From positions 1 through 64,000 of the forward strand of contig JAISMF010000005.1 in the NCBI GenBank assembly GCA_031276865.1: 64,000 nucleotides of DNA. Direction: 5' to 3'. Origin of the DNA: Deltaproteobacteria bacterium (GTDB lineage Bacteria > Desulfobacterota > Desulfarculia > Adiutricales > Adiutricaceae). The position numbers were made by a program, and so were the translations under genes. This document shows positions 25,185 to 34,690 of the stretch, piece after piece (positions within the stretch are counted from its first letter, which is position 1; the number at the start of each line of letters is the position of its first letter). A model generated the notes under the pieces. The model was not told where the DNA came from. It was given only the letters and a program-made list of their open reading frames with translations, and did not search any database.

Positions 25185-26346
25185 GGCGCGGAAGACGCCG
25201 AAAAACCCCTCCCCGGAGGGGGATTCCGGCCGCGGAAAGAGCCCCGCGGGCGAGGGCGGCCCTCCGAGCGGGAAAAGGCCCCGCGCGCGGGAGGCCCATT
25301 CCCACTCCACCAGGCTCGCGACCCTTTTGAAGGCCTTCTCCCGGGACGACAGGGTCTTGATCCTCATAACCGCCGACCCCGACTCCATCGCCTCGGCCGC
25401 CGCCTTGAAAAGGATACTCTGGCGCCGGGTGGCCCACGTCTACGTGGCCAGCACCAACGAGGTGCGCCGCCCCGACAACCTTCGGCTCATATCCGCTTTG
25501 GGCTTGAAACTCCCCTTGGTGAGCGCGCTTGATTTAAGCGAGTACTCCCGCTTCGCCATCGTGGACTCGCAGCCCAGCCACAACCCCCTTTTTTCCGGCG
25601 TGGACTTCTCCGTCATAATCGACCACCACCCCGACTGCGTGAACCGGGCGGCCCAATACGATGGCGTCTTCACCGACATCCGCCCCGAGTGGGGCGCCAC
25701 GGCCAGCATCATGGTGAACTACCTGCGGGCCGCCCGCGTGAAGCCCAACAAGCTTTTGGCGACGGCGCTCTTCTACGCCATCAAGACCGACACCCAGAAT
25801 TTCGTGCGCCAGGGGGAGTTGGAGGATATCGAGGCCTTCCGCTGGCTATTCCCCCTGATCCACCAGCCCCTTCTAACCGAAATCGAGATGGCGCCAATCG
25901 ATCGCCATTCCTTCGACGTGGTCAAAAGGGCCCTGGTCCAGACCGTCATCAAAAAGCAGTACGCCTTCGTCTTCGTGGAGGATCTGGATCACCCCGACAC
26001 CCTGGTCATAATCGCCGACTTCATCATGCTGGTCCAAAACGTCTCCCGGGCGGTCATCTGCGGGGTCTTCGGGGATCGGCTGATCATAGTCCTGCGCTCC
26101 GCGGGGCTCAGATCCAATCTGGGGCGCCTCGCCTCCGAGGCCTTCGGCCGCTACGGCTCCGCCGGAGGCCACAAAAACATGGCCCGAGCCGAGCTCGCGC
26201 TTTCCGGACTCCCCCACGGCGCCGGAAGCTCCGTCCAGTCGCTTTCCCGCTTCGTGATCAAGTGCATCAAAGACGTCCTCGGAAAGAAGACGGAATCCGG
26301 AAAGAGGACGGAATCCGCCCATGAGGCGGAGCCGGAAAAGGCCTAG
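25174..26346 (+). CDS. DHH/DHHA1 phosphoesterase (NrnA-like oligoribonuclease)
   Basis: A 390-residue DHH-family protein. Residues about 40-230 are the DHH domain: [40 protein letters not shown] (about 150-156), [13 protein letters not shown] and [15 protein letters not shown]. The C-terminal DHHA1 domain has [10 protein letters not shown] and [15 protein letters not shown], the glycine-rich substrate loop. NrnA-like members degrade short RNA or pApA, some cyclic dinucleotides; the exact substrate is open. The first motif is TADPDS, without the His of the usual HxxPDxD. I chose TTG 25174 because GAGGAGG lies six bases before it; it overlaps the dnaJ end by 11 bases. The first 40 residues are low complexity. 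Confidence 0.85.
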   Translation: MTDKARKTPKNPSPEGDSGRGKSPAGEGGPPSGKRPRAREAHSHSTRLATLLKAFSRDDRVLILITADPDSIASAAALKRILWRRVAHVYVASTNEVRRPDNLRLISALGLKLPLVSALDLSEYSRFAIVDSQPSHNPLFSGVDFSVIIDHHPDCVNRAAQYDGVFTDIRPEWGATASIMVNYLRAARVKPNKLLATALFYAIKTDTQNFVRQGELEDIEAFRWLFPLIHQPLLTEIEMAPIDRHSFDVVKRALVQTVIKKQYAFVFVEDLDHPDTLVIIADFIMLVQNVSRAVICGVFGDRLIIVLRSAGLRSNLGRLASEAFGRYGSAGGHKNMARAELALSGLPHGAGSSVQSLSRFVIKCIKDVLGKKTESGKRTESAHEAEPEKA

Positions 26347-26888
26347 CCCTTCCCCCCCCGATCGGAGCTTTTTATAGCGAAAGAGCTGAAAAGACGAGTT
26401 TTTCCCCGCCCTTCCGAAAAAAGATCCATAAGATGTCATCTTAAAGCGGCGGGAAAAGGTCCCGCCCTACGGAGGAAAATTTTCCCGCGGGGGATTTCGC
26501 GCCTGTCGTAAGCCGGATGTTTCCTCCCCTCAAAAAAAGAGGGGGGGGCGGCGTTTGTTTTTTTCCTTCTTTTTTTCCCGCCTTTTCGGGAAATGGAGGG
26601 AAAAAGCGGGTTCGGGAAGGAAGCGTGAGACAGTCCGAACCAAAAAATAACGGCTGGACGCGTGAAAACAGCCGCGGGCGGAAAAGGAAGAAACGCTGAA
26701 AAGACCGAAAACGCCGAAACGTGAAAATACCGGGCCGAAAAAAAATCTTAAGCCGGTTTCGATAAGCGGTCCCTTCCGCGGACCGGAAGATTTTAAGGAT
26801 CCCCTCCTACCGGCGGGTTTTTCGGGACGGCGGAATCGGGTTGGGCGGAGGCGCTTTTATTCCGCGGGGTTTTTTCACTAACCTTTAG
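26347..26888. other. Gene-free spacer
   Basis: No gene seen. It contains TATAGCGAAAGAGCTGAAAA (26373-26392), close to a sequence at 29423 upstream of the GntR gene, a G8 run near 26533 and several A-rich patches. The downstream amidohydrolase promoter must lie in its right half, but no clear -35/-10 pair is visible. Confidence 0.45.
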
Positions 26889-28775
26889 GTGAACGGAGAG
26901 GTGAGAGATGAGCGGCGGGGAAAACGAACCTCGAAAAGATTGGGACGGCAAATCCGATTACGAAACGACTCCGAACCGGACGACTACGCCGATCGCGAAT
27001 CGGATGACAACCAGCGCGTCTTAGGCGGACCGGGAAGGATGGATGGTAATTTGGAAAACGCCGCCCCCGAAGGGATGCCGGAAATTTTTTTCAACGGCCG
27101 GATTTACACCGCGGATGAAAAGGGATCGTTTCCCGAGGCTCTCTTGGTGCAAGACGGCGTCGTCCTTAAACTCGGCGCCAAAGAGGAGCTTTTAAATCTT
27201 TGCGGCGGGAGGGCCGCGCCGCGGGATCTTAAGGGCGACACCTTGATCCCGGGCCTCGTGGACGCCCATCTCCATCCCTTCCTGGGGGGCATGTCTCTTC
27301 ACACCCGCTCCTTAAACTACGAGGAGCTGGAGACGACCGAGATTCTCTCGCGGCTCGCTCTCTTTCTGGAAGAGGAGGAGGGCGTCCGCGATCCGGACGA
27401 CTTTTTAGTCGTCAACTCCTGGAGCCGCGTCCCCGGAGACGATCCCGCCCGGAACCTTCTGGACTCTCTTAAAACCCGACGTCCCGTGTTCATCCTCTCC
27501 GCCGACTGCCACTTCGCCGCGTTGAACACGGCGGCCCTGAAGAGGTTCGGGATAGATAAGTTCACCCCGCCTCCCCCGGACGGCTGGATCAGGCGCTTTC
27601 CGGATTCCGAGCCCAGCGGGATAATAGAGGACGGCCCCGCCATGCGCCTCTACGACCGGGTGACGGGGCTTACGGGATCGTCGGATCCCCGCGCGGCCCT
27701 CCGAAAGGCCTTCGCCGCCCTTCTCGCCCAGGGCGTGACGACGGTTTTGGACGCCCGGCTCACGGTGGACGTTTTGGAGCTTCTAAGCCTCATGCGGGAG
27801 GGAGGCGAGCTCCCCCTAAGGTGTCACGGCGCCTTGGAGATCCGCCCGGAGGAGACCCTCGATCCCGCCGGCGTGGAACGCTCCCTTTTTGCCGCGGCCC
27901 GGCTGCGGGAGCGATACGACTCCGGCCCCTGGGAGCGGCGTCCGGGGCTTTCCCTGCGGCACCTCAAGTTTTTTTTGGACGGCATGCCCTCCACCGGGAC
28001 CGCTTATTTAAGGGAGCCCTATCTGGGCTCCTTTCCCGCGCCTCCCGCGCCGGAATGGCGCCCGGGGGCGTGGCGGGGGCGGCCCTACTTCAACCCGGGG
28101 CAGCTGGAGGCCCTGGTTTCCGGCGGCGGGGCCTTGGGCTTTTCGCCGCATTTCCACGCCATAGGGGACGGGGCCGTGGAATTGGGAATCGGAGCCTCCT
28201 TGGCCATGCGGCGAAGACACCCGGGAAGGGACCTCCGTCCGGCCCTGGCCCACGCCGAGATCATGGCCGGGGATCTCTACCGGGGGATGAGGGAGGCGGA
28301 TTCGCGCGCGGTGCTTTCCTTTCAGTGGGCGGGGGAGAGCCGGGAGTACCTGGAGCGCAAGAGGGCGCTCTTGGGACCCGCCCGCTTTTCCGGCTACGAG
28401 ACCCACGCGGCCTTCCTGGACGCCGGGGTGAAGACGGCCTACGGCTCCGACTGGCCGGTGGATCCCCTAGACGAGTGGGGGAACTTCCAGGTCGCCTTGA
28501 CCAGGCGGGCCGTTTCGGGAACGCCCGCCAACTTTCCGCGGCTCGATAACGACCGGGATCTCGGCTTGTCGGAGGTCCTCCGCGCCGCCGGTCCGGCCGC
28601 CGCCGAAACCCTGGGAAGGGAGGACCTTATCGGCTCCCTGGAGCCGGGGAAATTCGCGGACATGGTCATCCTCGAGGGGGACCTTTTCGCGCTGGAAAAG
28701 GAGAGGGTGGGATCCGTCAAGGTTTTGGAGACCATGGTCGGGGGGCGGACCGTCCACCGCGCCAAAGGACTTTGA
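26889..28775 (+). CDS. Amidohydrolase family 3 (YtcJ-like) metal-dependent hydrolase
   Basis: A TIM-barrel amidohydrolase. The metal site begins with GDTLIPGLVDAHLHPFLGG (the HxH motif). Then come LKFFLDGMPSTGTAYL at the bridging Lys region, FSPHFHAIGDGAVELGIGAS and LAHAEIMAGDL with the later His ligands, and TAYGSDWPVDPLDEWGNFQV with the final Asp. The C-terminal beta domain closes with GSLEPGKFADMVILEGDLF. Relatives hydrolyse amides, imides or esters; the substrate is unknown. The GTG at 26889 follows no strong site and gives 628 residues with about 60 hydrophilic N-terminal residues; ATG 27039 (578 residues) or ATG 27075 would give a length nearer the family norm of about 540. A strong terminator follows. 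Confidence 0.85.
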   Translation: MNGEVRDERRGKRTSKRLGRQIRLRNDSEPDDYADRESDDNQRVLGGPGRMDGNLENAAPEGMPEIFFNGRIYTADEKGSFPEALLVQDGVVLKLGAKEELLNLCGGRAAPRDLKGDTLIPGLVDAHLHPFLGGMSLHTRSLNYEELETTEILSRLALFLEEEEGVRDPDDFLVVNSWSRVPGDDPARNLLDSLKTRRPVFILSADCHFAALNTAALKRFGIDKFTPPPPDGWIRRFPDSEPSGIIEDGPAMRLYDRVTGLTGSSDPRAALRKAFAALLAQGVTTVLDARLTVDVLELLSLMREGGELPLRCHGALEIRPEETLDPAGVERSLFAAARLRERYDSGPWERRPGLSLRHLKFFLDGMPSTGTAYLREPYLGSFPAPPAPEWRPGAWRGRPYFNPGQLEALVSGGGALGFSPHFHAIGDGAVELGIGASLAMRRRHPGRDLRPALAHAEIMAGDLYRGMREADSRAVLSFQWAGESREYLERKRALLGPARFSGYETHAAFLDAGVKTAYGSDWPVDPLDEWGNFQVALTRRAVSGTPANFPRLDNDRDLGLSEVLRAAGPAAAETLGREDLIGSLEPGKFADMVILEGDLFALEKERVGSVKVLETMVGGRTVHRAKGL

Positions 28776-28844
28776 AAGGGACCACTCCGGAGATTTCCGG
28801 GGGATTTCGTCCAAACGAGCGAAAACCCTTAGGGGAAATTAATG

Positions 28845-28888
28845 AAAAAACGCCCGAAGGCCGGATCCGTTCCGGCCTTCGGGCGTTT
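28845..28888 (+). terminator. Strong intrinsic terminator after the amidohydrolase
   Basis: AAACGCCCGAAGGCCGGA (28848-28865) pairs perfectly with TCCGGCCTTCGGGCGTTT (28871-28888) around TCCGT. An A run on the left gives a T run on the minus strand, so it could work in both directions. Confidence 0.85.
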
Positions 28889-29851
28889 GGGGTCGAATGT
28901 TGCGGCCCCCCCGCCCGGGATCGCCTCTGGAGTGAGGTCCGCGCCAGGGCGGCGGCGGAGTGGAAAGAGATGAATCTTTTTCCGGGGGGAGGGGCCGCGG
29001 GATCGGGAAGGTCTCGGGGGGGGGGCGCGCCCCAAAGGAGCCGGGGCGTTTTTCGGGGAACGGTTTTTCGGGGGCTGGTTTTCCGGCCGGGCGGAAAGAG
29101 GGGGGCGGAAGGCCGCTTTCAGGCGCTCGTCCGGCGGGAGCCCGGGTTTCCCAAACTTTTTTCGCCGCCGGAGGCATATTACATTAGCGCGATCCGTCTG
29201 TCAAGCGCCTTGAAAAAAACCATTCCGCCGGAAAGCCGCCCGGCGCTTCAAATTTCCGCTAAAATCTTGATAATATCCGGAAAGAGGGGAAAAAAAATTT
29301 AACGCGGACTTTTCGGGGGATGATTGTTTTTAGTTTTCTATGCCAACAATATTCAATTTATAGTTTATATATATAAAAATAATTATTTTATAAATTTTTT
29401 CTCCGGAAAACTCTAATCTCTATATAGCGATTTAGGGCTGAAAGAGGAAACTTTTTTTCGCCGGAAATGGCTTTTCCAAAATCGCTATGTTATTCTGGGG
29501 CGAATTGAATCTTTCGCGGCCCTCCCTCGAAGCAAGGCGGGAAGGGCTGGAAACATTATATTATTTTATCAACTTTTATATATAATAGCGTCTCAAAGCA
29601 GGCGACGATTCCGCGCCAGCCTGTTTTAACCGCCATAAAATCCACGGTTTTCCGCGTCTCCGCGGGGGAAACGGAGGAGCCGGGGGGGGCGCGCCCCCTC
29701 TTTTTTCGGACGCCCGGGGCGACCACCCGCGCGGCGCCGGAGTTTTTCCCTTTCCGGCGCCGCTTTTTTCCCGACCTTTTCTAAAATCGCTATATCTTGT
29801 TTCGTCCGGACTCGGACCTTTTTTGGCTCCGGGCCTTTTGAAGGAGCGTCC
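28889..29851. other. Gene-free spacer upstream of the GntR gene, with repeated sites
   Basis: About 960 bases. 28890-29300 is GC-rich and featureless apart from low-complexity frames. 29330-29600 is AT-rich, with a run near 29365-29400 likely to hold a promoter. AAATCGCTATA-type sites lie at 29421-29432, 29478-29490 and 29783-29795 (listed separately). Confidence 0.5.
29421..29795. promoter_or_regulatory. Three AAATCGCTAT sites upstream of gntR, possible operators
   Basis: The motif appears as TATATAGCGATTTAG (inverted, from 29421), CCAAAATCGCTATGT (29476-29490) and CTAAAATCGCTATATC (29781-29796). They flank the AT-rich part of the spacer, and the last is about 57 bases before the GntR start codon. 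Placement and repetition suggest binding sites, possibly for the GntR protein itself, but GntR/HutC operators are usually palindromic and this motif is not clearly so. A weaker relative is at 26373. Confidence 0.4.
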
Positions 29852-30631
29852 ATGGAAGAAGCCTCGTTTCCCGGAGACCTGAAATCCCCCTCGGGTCGGA
29901 GGAGGATCCCCCCCTATCAGAGGATGGCCGATCTCATCCGGAGCCGCATCATGGAAGGGGTCTACAAGGCCGGGGGGCGCATCCCGTCGGAAAACTCCCT
30001 TTCCAAAAGTTCCGGCCTCTCCCCCCTCACCGTGCGCAAGGCCTTGAGGATCCTGGTGGACGAGGGGCTCTTGGAGCGCTTCACCGGAAAAGGGACCTAC
30101 GTAACCGAATTAAGCTACCGCAAGGCCCTCTTCTCCCTCACGGGCCTGGACGAGCGGTTGCGCTCCAAGGATTTGCGGACCAGGATCGTCCGCGCCGAGG
30201 TGCGCCGGGCCTCCCCCGAGACGGCCGAAAGGCTGGGGAGGAATCCGGGGGATCCCTGCTGGTTCATGAGGCGCTGCGTGAAGCTGGGCCGGGAGCGACC
30301 CTTCCTCGTCCAGGAAAGCTTCGTGATCCTGGACCCCTACCGCCCGGTGGTGGAGTCGGAGCTGGCCGCGGGCTACCTCACCGGACTCTTTTCCGGGGGC
30401 GCTCAGGGGCTGGCGAAGACGGCTAAGATGCGACTGAGGCCCGTGAACCTGGCCTCCGAGCACGCCGTCCTTTTAAACGTCCGGGAGGGGAGCGCGGCCT
30501 TTCGGATGGAGTACGTCTTCTACGACGCCCAGGGCGCGCCCCTGGCCACGGGGGCCTTCATCTCGCCGGAGGACGGCTTCACCCTCACCTCCACCATAGG
30601 CTTCCCCTTGAACGGAGAGAACGGCCGGTGA
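29852..30631 (+). CDS. GntR-family (HutC/UTRA) transcriptional regulator
   Basis: A 259-residue repressor-type regulator. Residues about 20-90 are the GntR winged helix: PPYQRMADLIRSRIMEGVYK, RIPSENSLSKSSGLSPLTVR, ILVDEGLLERFTGKGTYV. About 105-250 is a UTRA ligand domain: TRIVRAEVRRASPETAERLG, RPFLVQESFVILDPYR, GSAAFRMEYVFYDAQGAPLA. UTRA regulators bind a small effector that changes DNA binding. AAGGAG lies 6 bases before the ATG. The stop overlaps the corrinoid-protein start (GTGA), so regulator and corrinoid protein are made together; the effector is probably linked to that pathway (inference). Repeated AAATCGCTATA sites lie upstream. Confidence 0.9.
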   Translation: MEEASFPGDLKSPSGRRRIPPYQRMADLIRSRIMEGVYKAGGRIPSENSLSKSSGLSPLTVRKALRILVDEGLLERFTGKGTYVTELSYRKALFSLTGLDERLRSKDLRTRIVRAEVRRASPETAERLGRNPGDPCWFMRRCVKLGRERPFLVQESFVILDPYRPVVESELAAGYLTGLFSGGAQGLAKTAKMRLRPVNLASEHAVLLNVREGSAAFRMEYVFYDAQGAPLATGAFISPEDGFTLTSTIGFPLNGENGR

Positions 30632-31338
30632 GCAACCGCCGGAACGTTTTAGAGGAGCTCCTCCTCAAACTGCGAAGGGCCATGGTCTCCTTAGACGAGA
30701 GGGAGACCATGCGCGTCCTCTCCCTTCTCGTTGGCGAGAACGCCCCCCCCCGGGAGATCATGGACTCCCTGAACCAGTCCATCCGCCTGGTGAGCGAGAT
30801 GTTTCAGGAGGGGACCTATTACATGGCCGGTCTTTTACTGGCCGGCGAAATAACGCGGGTGGCCATGGAGAGGCTCATCCCCCTGGCGCTTAAAAAGGGG
30901 GGGGATGAAAAAAGGGGGCTGGTGCTTTTGGGCGCGATGGAGGGGGACGTCCACGAGCTGGGAAAAAACCTCGCCGCCTGGTTTCTCCGGGCGGACGGTT
31001 TCGAGGTGGAGGATCTGGGGGTGGACGTACCGCCCCGGGTGTTTTTAAGGGAGATCCTCCAGCGGGAGCCCGACGTGGTGGGGGTCTCCCTCTTAATGGC
31101 CGAAAGCGTCCCTTTGGTGAAACGCCTGGTGGGCCTGGTGCGGGAGGTCTACGCCGACAAGGCCCCGCCGCCCATCTTCGTGGGCTGCGGTTTATTGAAA
31201 CCCGACTCCGACGCCGCCGCCATGGCCGCCCTGGCGGACGAGGAGCGCGAGTGGCTGGAGGTGGAGCGCGTGGTCCACGACCCTTTGGACGCGGTGGAGC
31301 TCTGCCGGGAGCTGGTGGCTAAAAAAGGGGGGGGCTAG
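30628..31338 (+). CDS. Corrinoid (B12-binding) protein, methyltransferase-cognate type
   Basis: A 236-residue protein with the layout of stand-alone corrinoid proteins such as MtbC/MtaC. Residues about 5-95 are the helical cap (LLLKLRRAMVSLDERETMRV, FQEGTYYMAGLLLAGEITRV). About 100-220 are the Rossmann-like B12 domain with GDVHELGKN (DxHxxG, where His ligates cobalt), VGVSLLMAES (SxL) and IFVGCGLL (degenerate GG). Such proteins carry a methyl group from a substrate methyltransferase to a second one, usually ending on tetrahydrofolate. No methyltransferase gene is adjacent, so its partner must be elsewhere or its role may be sensory. The GTG start overlaps the gntR stop by four bases, with GGAGAG upstream. 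Confidence 0.85.
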   Translation: MSNRRNVLEELLLKLRRAMVSLDERETMRVLSLLVGENAPPREIMDSLNQSIRLVSEMFQEGTYYMAGLLLAGEITRVAMERLIPLALKKGGDEKRGLVLLGAMEGDVHELGKNLAAWFLRADGFEVEDLGVDVPPRVFLREILQREPDVVGVSLLMAESVPLVKRLVGLVREVYADKAPPPIFVGCGLLKPDSDAAAMAALADEEREWLEVERVVHDPLDAVELCRELVAKKGGG

Positions 31339-32056
31339 CCCCGACACGCTTGACTTGAGGAATATTTTCGCGGCTTTGGCCCATCCTCCGGCGGATGAAA
31401 GTCGAAACGAGAAAACGAAGTCGTTCGCCTCGTCTACGGACCGTTTATCGTTGTCAGGCCCCAGGAAAGACGCCATACGGCTGGACGCGGCCTAAACGGC
31501 TGAAGACGCTGAGGCGGAAGAGCTCCGGGTTCCCCGAAAAAGAGACGGGACCGGAAATAAAGATGGGAGCGTCGGGGCGGGGCCCGAAAGAAACGGCGCG
31601 GGGTTCGAGAAGGGAAGTCCTTCACGGGGAGTCAAGGTCCCGAAACGGTCCGACGAAGGGGGAAGGCGGCGGAAAAAAAAAGAAAAGCTCAAAACCGAAG
31701 ACTAGCGGACCTCTGGGAGAGCGCGAGTCAAAGCTCAAGCTTTTTATGATCATTAGGCGAAAAGGAGCTCTAAAAAAATCCGTAAACAATTTGAAACACA
31801 ATTTCTTAAAACAATATTCGTCCGGCCGCCCGAGCCAGGCGCGGAAGATAGGCCAGGTTTCAAGATTTGGGGCGAAGGCAGAAGTAAAGGCCGCGCCCCG
31901 GGGCTCCAAATCGGACGGAAGCCCTAAGGTGAAGCGAAGCTTTAACCGTCTTTGATTTAAGAAAAAGGAAAATCTTCCGATAATAATAAAGGCCGGGTAT
32001 AATCATCCGAAAGATTAAACACCCCGCGCGGGACTTAAAGCCGGAGGGAATATAAA
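31339..32056. other. Gene-free spacer
   Basis: A plus-strand frame of 186 codons (31395-31955) is open but encodes only a Lys/Arg/Ser-rich, domain-free sequence with no ribosome site, so I do not call it. A TTGACTTGAGG at 31350 resembles a -35 element also found at 24091 and 47910. The right end is A-rich, and probably holds the promoter of the next gene. Confidence 0.4.
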
Positions 32057-33694
32057 ATGATCAAAAGCCTCATCCAAAACGCGGCTGGTTTCATGAAAAT
32101 CGGAGGATCTCTCTACGGTTCCGGAGGGCGCCTTTCCATCGGAAATCGGACGGACTACGGCCTTAAGATGGAAACGATAAGTTTTAAGGCGTCCAGCGCC
32201 CAGCCTAACGACGAGGAAAGGGAAAAGAAAAAAATCACCCAGAATTTCGAGGCCGCGCTTACCGAAAGGCTAAAAAACGACCGCGGCCTTAATAAGACGG
32301 ACGAGGAGGTCCAGGCGCTCGTCAATTCCATCGCGGGCGTGGTGGAGAGAATAAGGAACGATTTCGGCGAGGGCATGGCCACGGAGGCCATGGCGAAAAT
32401 CATCACCGGTACCGAGATAAAGATGAACGACGTTACGATCGCGAACGCCCTCGGAAGCGTCCTCAAGGCCAAACAGGCGATGCTCGAGAAAACCGTCAGA
32501 AACGGCGGGCTGACGGAGGCGGAGGTGGAATATTTCGAAAAGGAGCACCACGTTATAAAAAAGGACCCTAAAACCTACGATCCGGGCGACTGGAAAAAGG
32601 ATCTTGAAAAGGTAAATCAGCTAGTGGAGTTTTTAAACGAGGAAAGCGATTCCGAAGGCGATGGTAACCGGAAAACAGCCTCTTTGTCCTCGGCCTTAAA
32701 CGAGTATTACGGTGAGGTCGTCATAAAGGATGAAGAGAGGATGGTTTTTAGCGACAAATTCGACTGGCTCTCCAAGGAGGCGGCCAGCGGGAAAAACCGG
32801 GAATACTTCAACAGCGACTACGGTTTCGACTTCGCCATCACCGTGGAGGAATTCGGGCGCGGGAACCTTGCGGAACTTATAGATTTTTTGAGAAACGACC
32901 TGGAAGACGAGGAGGGGGCCCAATTAATCGAGAACCTCTTGGACGCGGATGACGTTTTCGCGGCGATAAACTACTTAATGACCGAGCACTACGAGGATCC
33001 GCAAGAGTCGTTCGCCAAAAACATCAAAAACTTAAAACTCCCCGACCTGGACGCCGAGTACCAAAAGGCCTTGGAAAACGGGGAAAAATCCGGCCAGACC
33101 GGAGCGCGCTCCATCGCCGATAAATTAAAAGCCATGGGGTCGGCCATGAAGATCGTGGAAGACGCCAAAAAGGCGCTAGAATCCCCGGAGGGGGAAACGG
33201 AACCCGAATCCGTTTTATCCGATGAATTACCCGAATTCGACTATAATTCGAAATATGGTCCGTTCCAAAACAAATCTGACGACTACAACATAAATTTGAG
33301 CTTGTTTGTCACAAACAGGCTGTTGGACCGGGCGAACGAGGCGATAAGGGAAAATTCCGCGGTCCGGGAAAGATTTTTGGAAATAGCGAAGAACAATTTC
33401 GCCGGAAACAAGGATTTAGTTCCGGAAAATTACGGTCTCACCGCGTTTCCTACCTTGGAGAACTTGGTGGGATCCGTCTCCACCACGAACATTATGAGCG
33501 TCATGAGTTCCACCGCTGCTGAAAGAAACCTAAATTTCTTGAAAAACATGCTGCCGGGATCGCCTTACGGCTTATGGCTGGGAGATGGTCCTCATCCGGA
33601 AGCGGATCCGGACAACCCTTGCCAAAGAAGGTACGATGACGCCCTTCAAAGGTATCAACGGGAAAAGGGACTGCTGTTGAATGAGAGCGCGTGA
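32057..33694 (+). CDS. Large hypothetical protein (545 residues), family not recognised
   Basis: A well-formed gene: GGAGGG lies 7 bases before the ATG and the frame runs 545 codons. The codon use is less GC-biased than neighbouring housekeeping genes. No signal peptide or membrane segment is evident. The protein is acidic, mostly helical by pattern, with Asp/Glu/Lys-rich stretches. Residues about 55-130 form an amphipathic helical block (ITQNFEAALTERLKNDRGLN, SIAGVVERIRNDFGEGMATE). The rest alternates helices with charged linkers and ends GLWLGDGPHPEADP...QREKG. The first 45 residues are Ser/Gly-rich and could be a secretion or anchor sequence. Possibilities include an exported effector or a surface-associated factor, but nothing in the sequence proves this. 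It is flanked by long gene-free DNA on both sides. Confidence 0.65.
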   Translation: MIKSLIQNAAGFMKIGGSLYGSGGRLSIGNRTDYGLKMETISFKASSAQPNDEEREKKKITQNFEAALTERLKNDRGLNKTDEEVQALVNSIAGVVERIRNDFGEGMATEAMAKIITGTEIKMNDVTIANALGSVLKAKQAMLEKTVRNGGLTEAEVEYFEKEHHVIKKDPKTYDPGDWKKDLEKVNQLVEFLNEESDSEGDGNRKTASLSSALNEYYGEVVIKDEERMVFSDKFDWLSKEAASGKNREYFNSDYGFDFAITVEEFGRGNLAELIDFLRNDLEDEEGAQLIENLLDADDVFAAINYLMTEHYEDPQESFAKNIKNLKLPDLDAEYQKALENGEKSGQTGARSIADKLKAMGSAMKIVEDAKKALESPEGETEPESVLSDELPEFDYNSKYGPFQNKSDDYNINLSLFVTNRLLDRANEAIRENSAVRERFLEIAKNNFAGNKDLVPENYGLTAFPTLENLVGSVSTTNIMSVMSSTAAERNLNFLKNMLPGSPYGLWLGDGPHPEADPDNPCQRRYDDALQRYQREKGLLLNESA

Positions 33695-34135
33695 TTTTTT
33701 AACAATTTATTATTTGATAGATATAGATATAATTCGTATAATTCCATCATAGGTTGATGTCGTTAATTTTTAGCCACCAGCGAGTTTCTTGCGCCGATTG
33801 GAAAAAACGATTCGGCCGGGCCGCTAAATTGCCGCGATCCCGATAAATATAGTTTCACGCGGCAAGTCCAAATGACGCGGCGTAAACGCCGCGGGCCGTG
33901 GCCCCCCCGGCGAAGTTAAAAAATTTGGTTAATAGCGCCAAATAATAACCATCCCACAGGGAGCGGGGCGCCGGTCGCGGCGAAACTAACGCTCGTGGCG
34001 TCAAGCGTGCGGAGAGAATTATATCCTATAGGCGTCGGGACGAACCTCGAAACCAAGTTGGAGATTTAACTCCGCGGCGTTCAAGGCGACAAGCGCCGTC
34101 GATAATTTGGCTTGGTTCGCCCGTATCGGGACTAA

Positions 34136-34225
34136 CCATCCTTTTTCATCCCTCGCCTTATTCGTCCATCCTTTTTCGTCTCCGGCCTTGTTCGTCTTCC
34201 CTCTTTTATCTCCCGCCTTGTTTAT
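34136..34225. repeat. Three 30-bp polypyrimidine repeats, leading a 250-bp C/T tract
   Basis: Units of 30 bases of the form CCATCCTTTTTCGTCTCCGG plus CCTTGTTCGT occur at 34136, 34166 and 34196 with increasing divergence; C/T-rich sequence of the same flavour continues to about 34385. Such strand asymmetry can form triplex or block polymerases. No gene reads through it. Confidence 0.75.
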
Positions 34226-34643
34226 TCCCCCCGTCTTTCATCCCTTCGTTTTTCTTCTCCTTTTTTTCGTCTCCGTCCTTTCCTCCCGCCTTTTCTCAGC
34301 CCAACTCCCATCCGCGCTTTTTTCCTTTTTTCGCCTTTTTTCCGCTTTCCGTTTTTTTCCTTCTTTTCTTCTCCCTTCCCATCTTTAATATCCTTTCGTT
34401 TTCCGGGCGGAAAACAACGTTTCCGTGAAAGCTCCTTCTCTTGCGTTGAGGCGGGCGTCCCGAAAGCCGTTTCGGGGTTCGCAAATCTCTTTCGGGAAAA
34501 CTACAAAAATGTTGGAAAACGCCTCCAAGCCGATCACCATTTTGTCTGAAAATTCCGGATCCTTCCGGAGATGGCTGAGGGCGGAACCGCCTTCGGGGGC
34601 GCGTCCGCCGCTTTTCGGCCCGGGCCGGATATTCCGGAAGGGT

Positions 34644-34690
34644 GAAAAGAAGAGGGGGAGGCCCCGCCGGGGCCTCCCCCTCTTCTTTTC
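34644..34690. terminator. Perfect 23-bp inverted repeat, possible bidirectional terminator
   Basis: GAAAAGAAGAGGGGGAGGCC followed by CCG is mirrored exactly on the other side of a single central base. The outer A4/T4 tracts give a short T run on both strands. No gene ends nearby; the closest upstream stop is 950 bases away. Confidence 0.5.

Noticed and set aside
31350-31356. Promoter at TTGACTTG upstream of the unknown 545-residue gene
   Set aside because: No -10 at a suitable distance, and 700 bases from the gene.
31395-31955. 186-codon open frame on the plus strand
   Set aside because: Lys/Arg/Ser-rich, no domain, no ribosome site, and composition like surrounding spacer; the GC-rich genome keeps many chance frames open.
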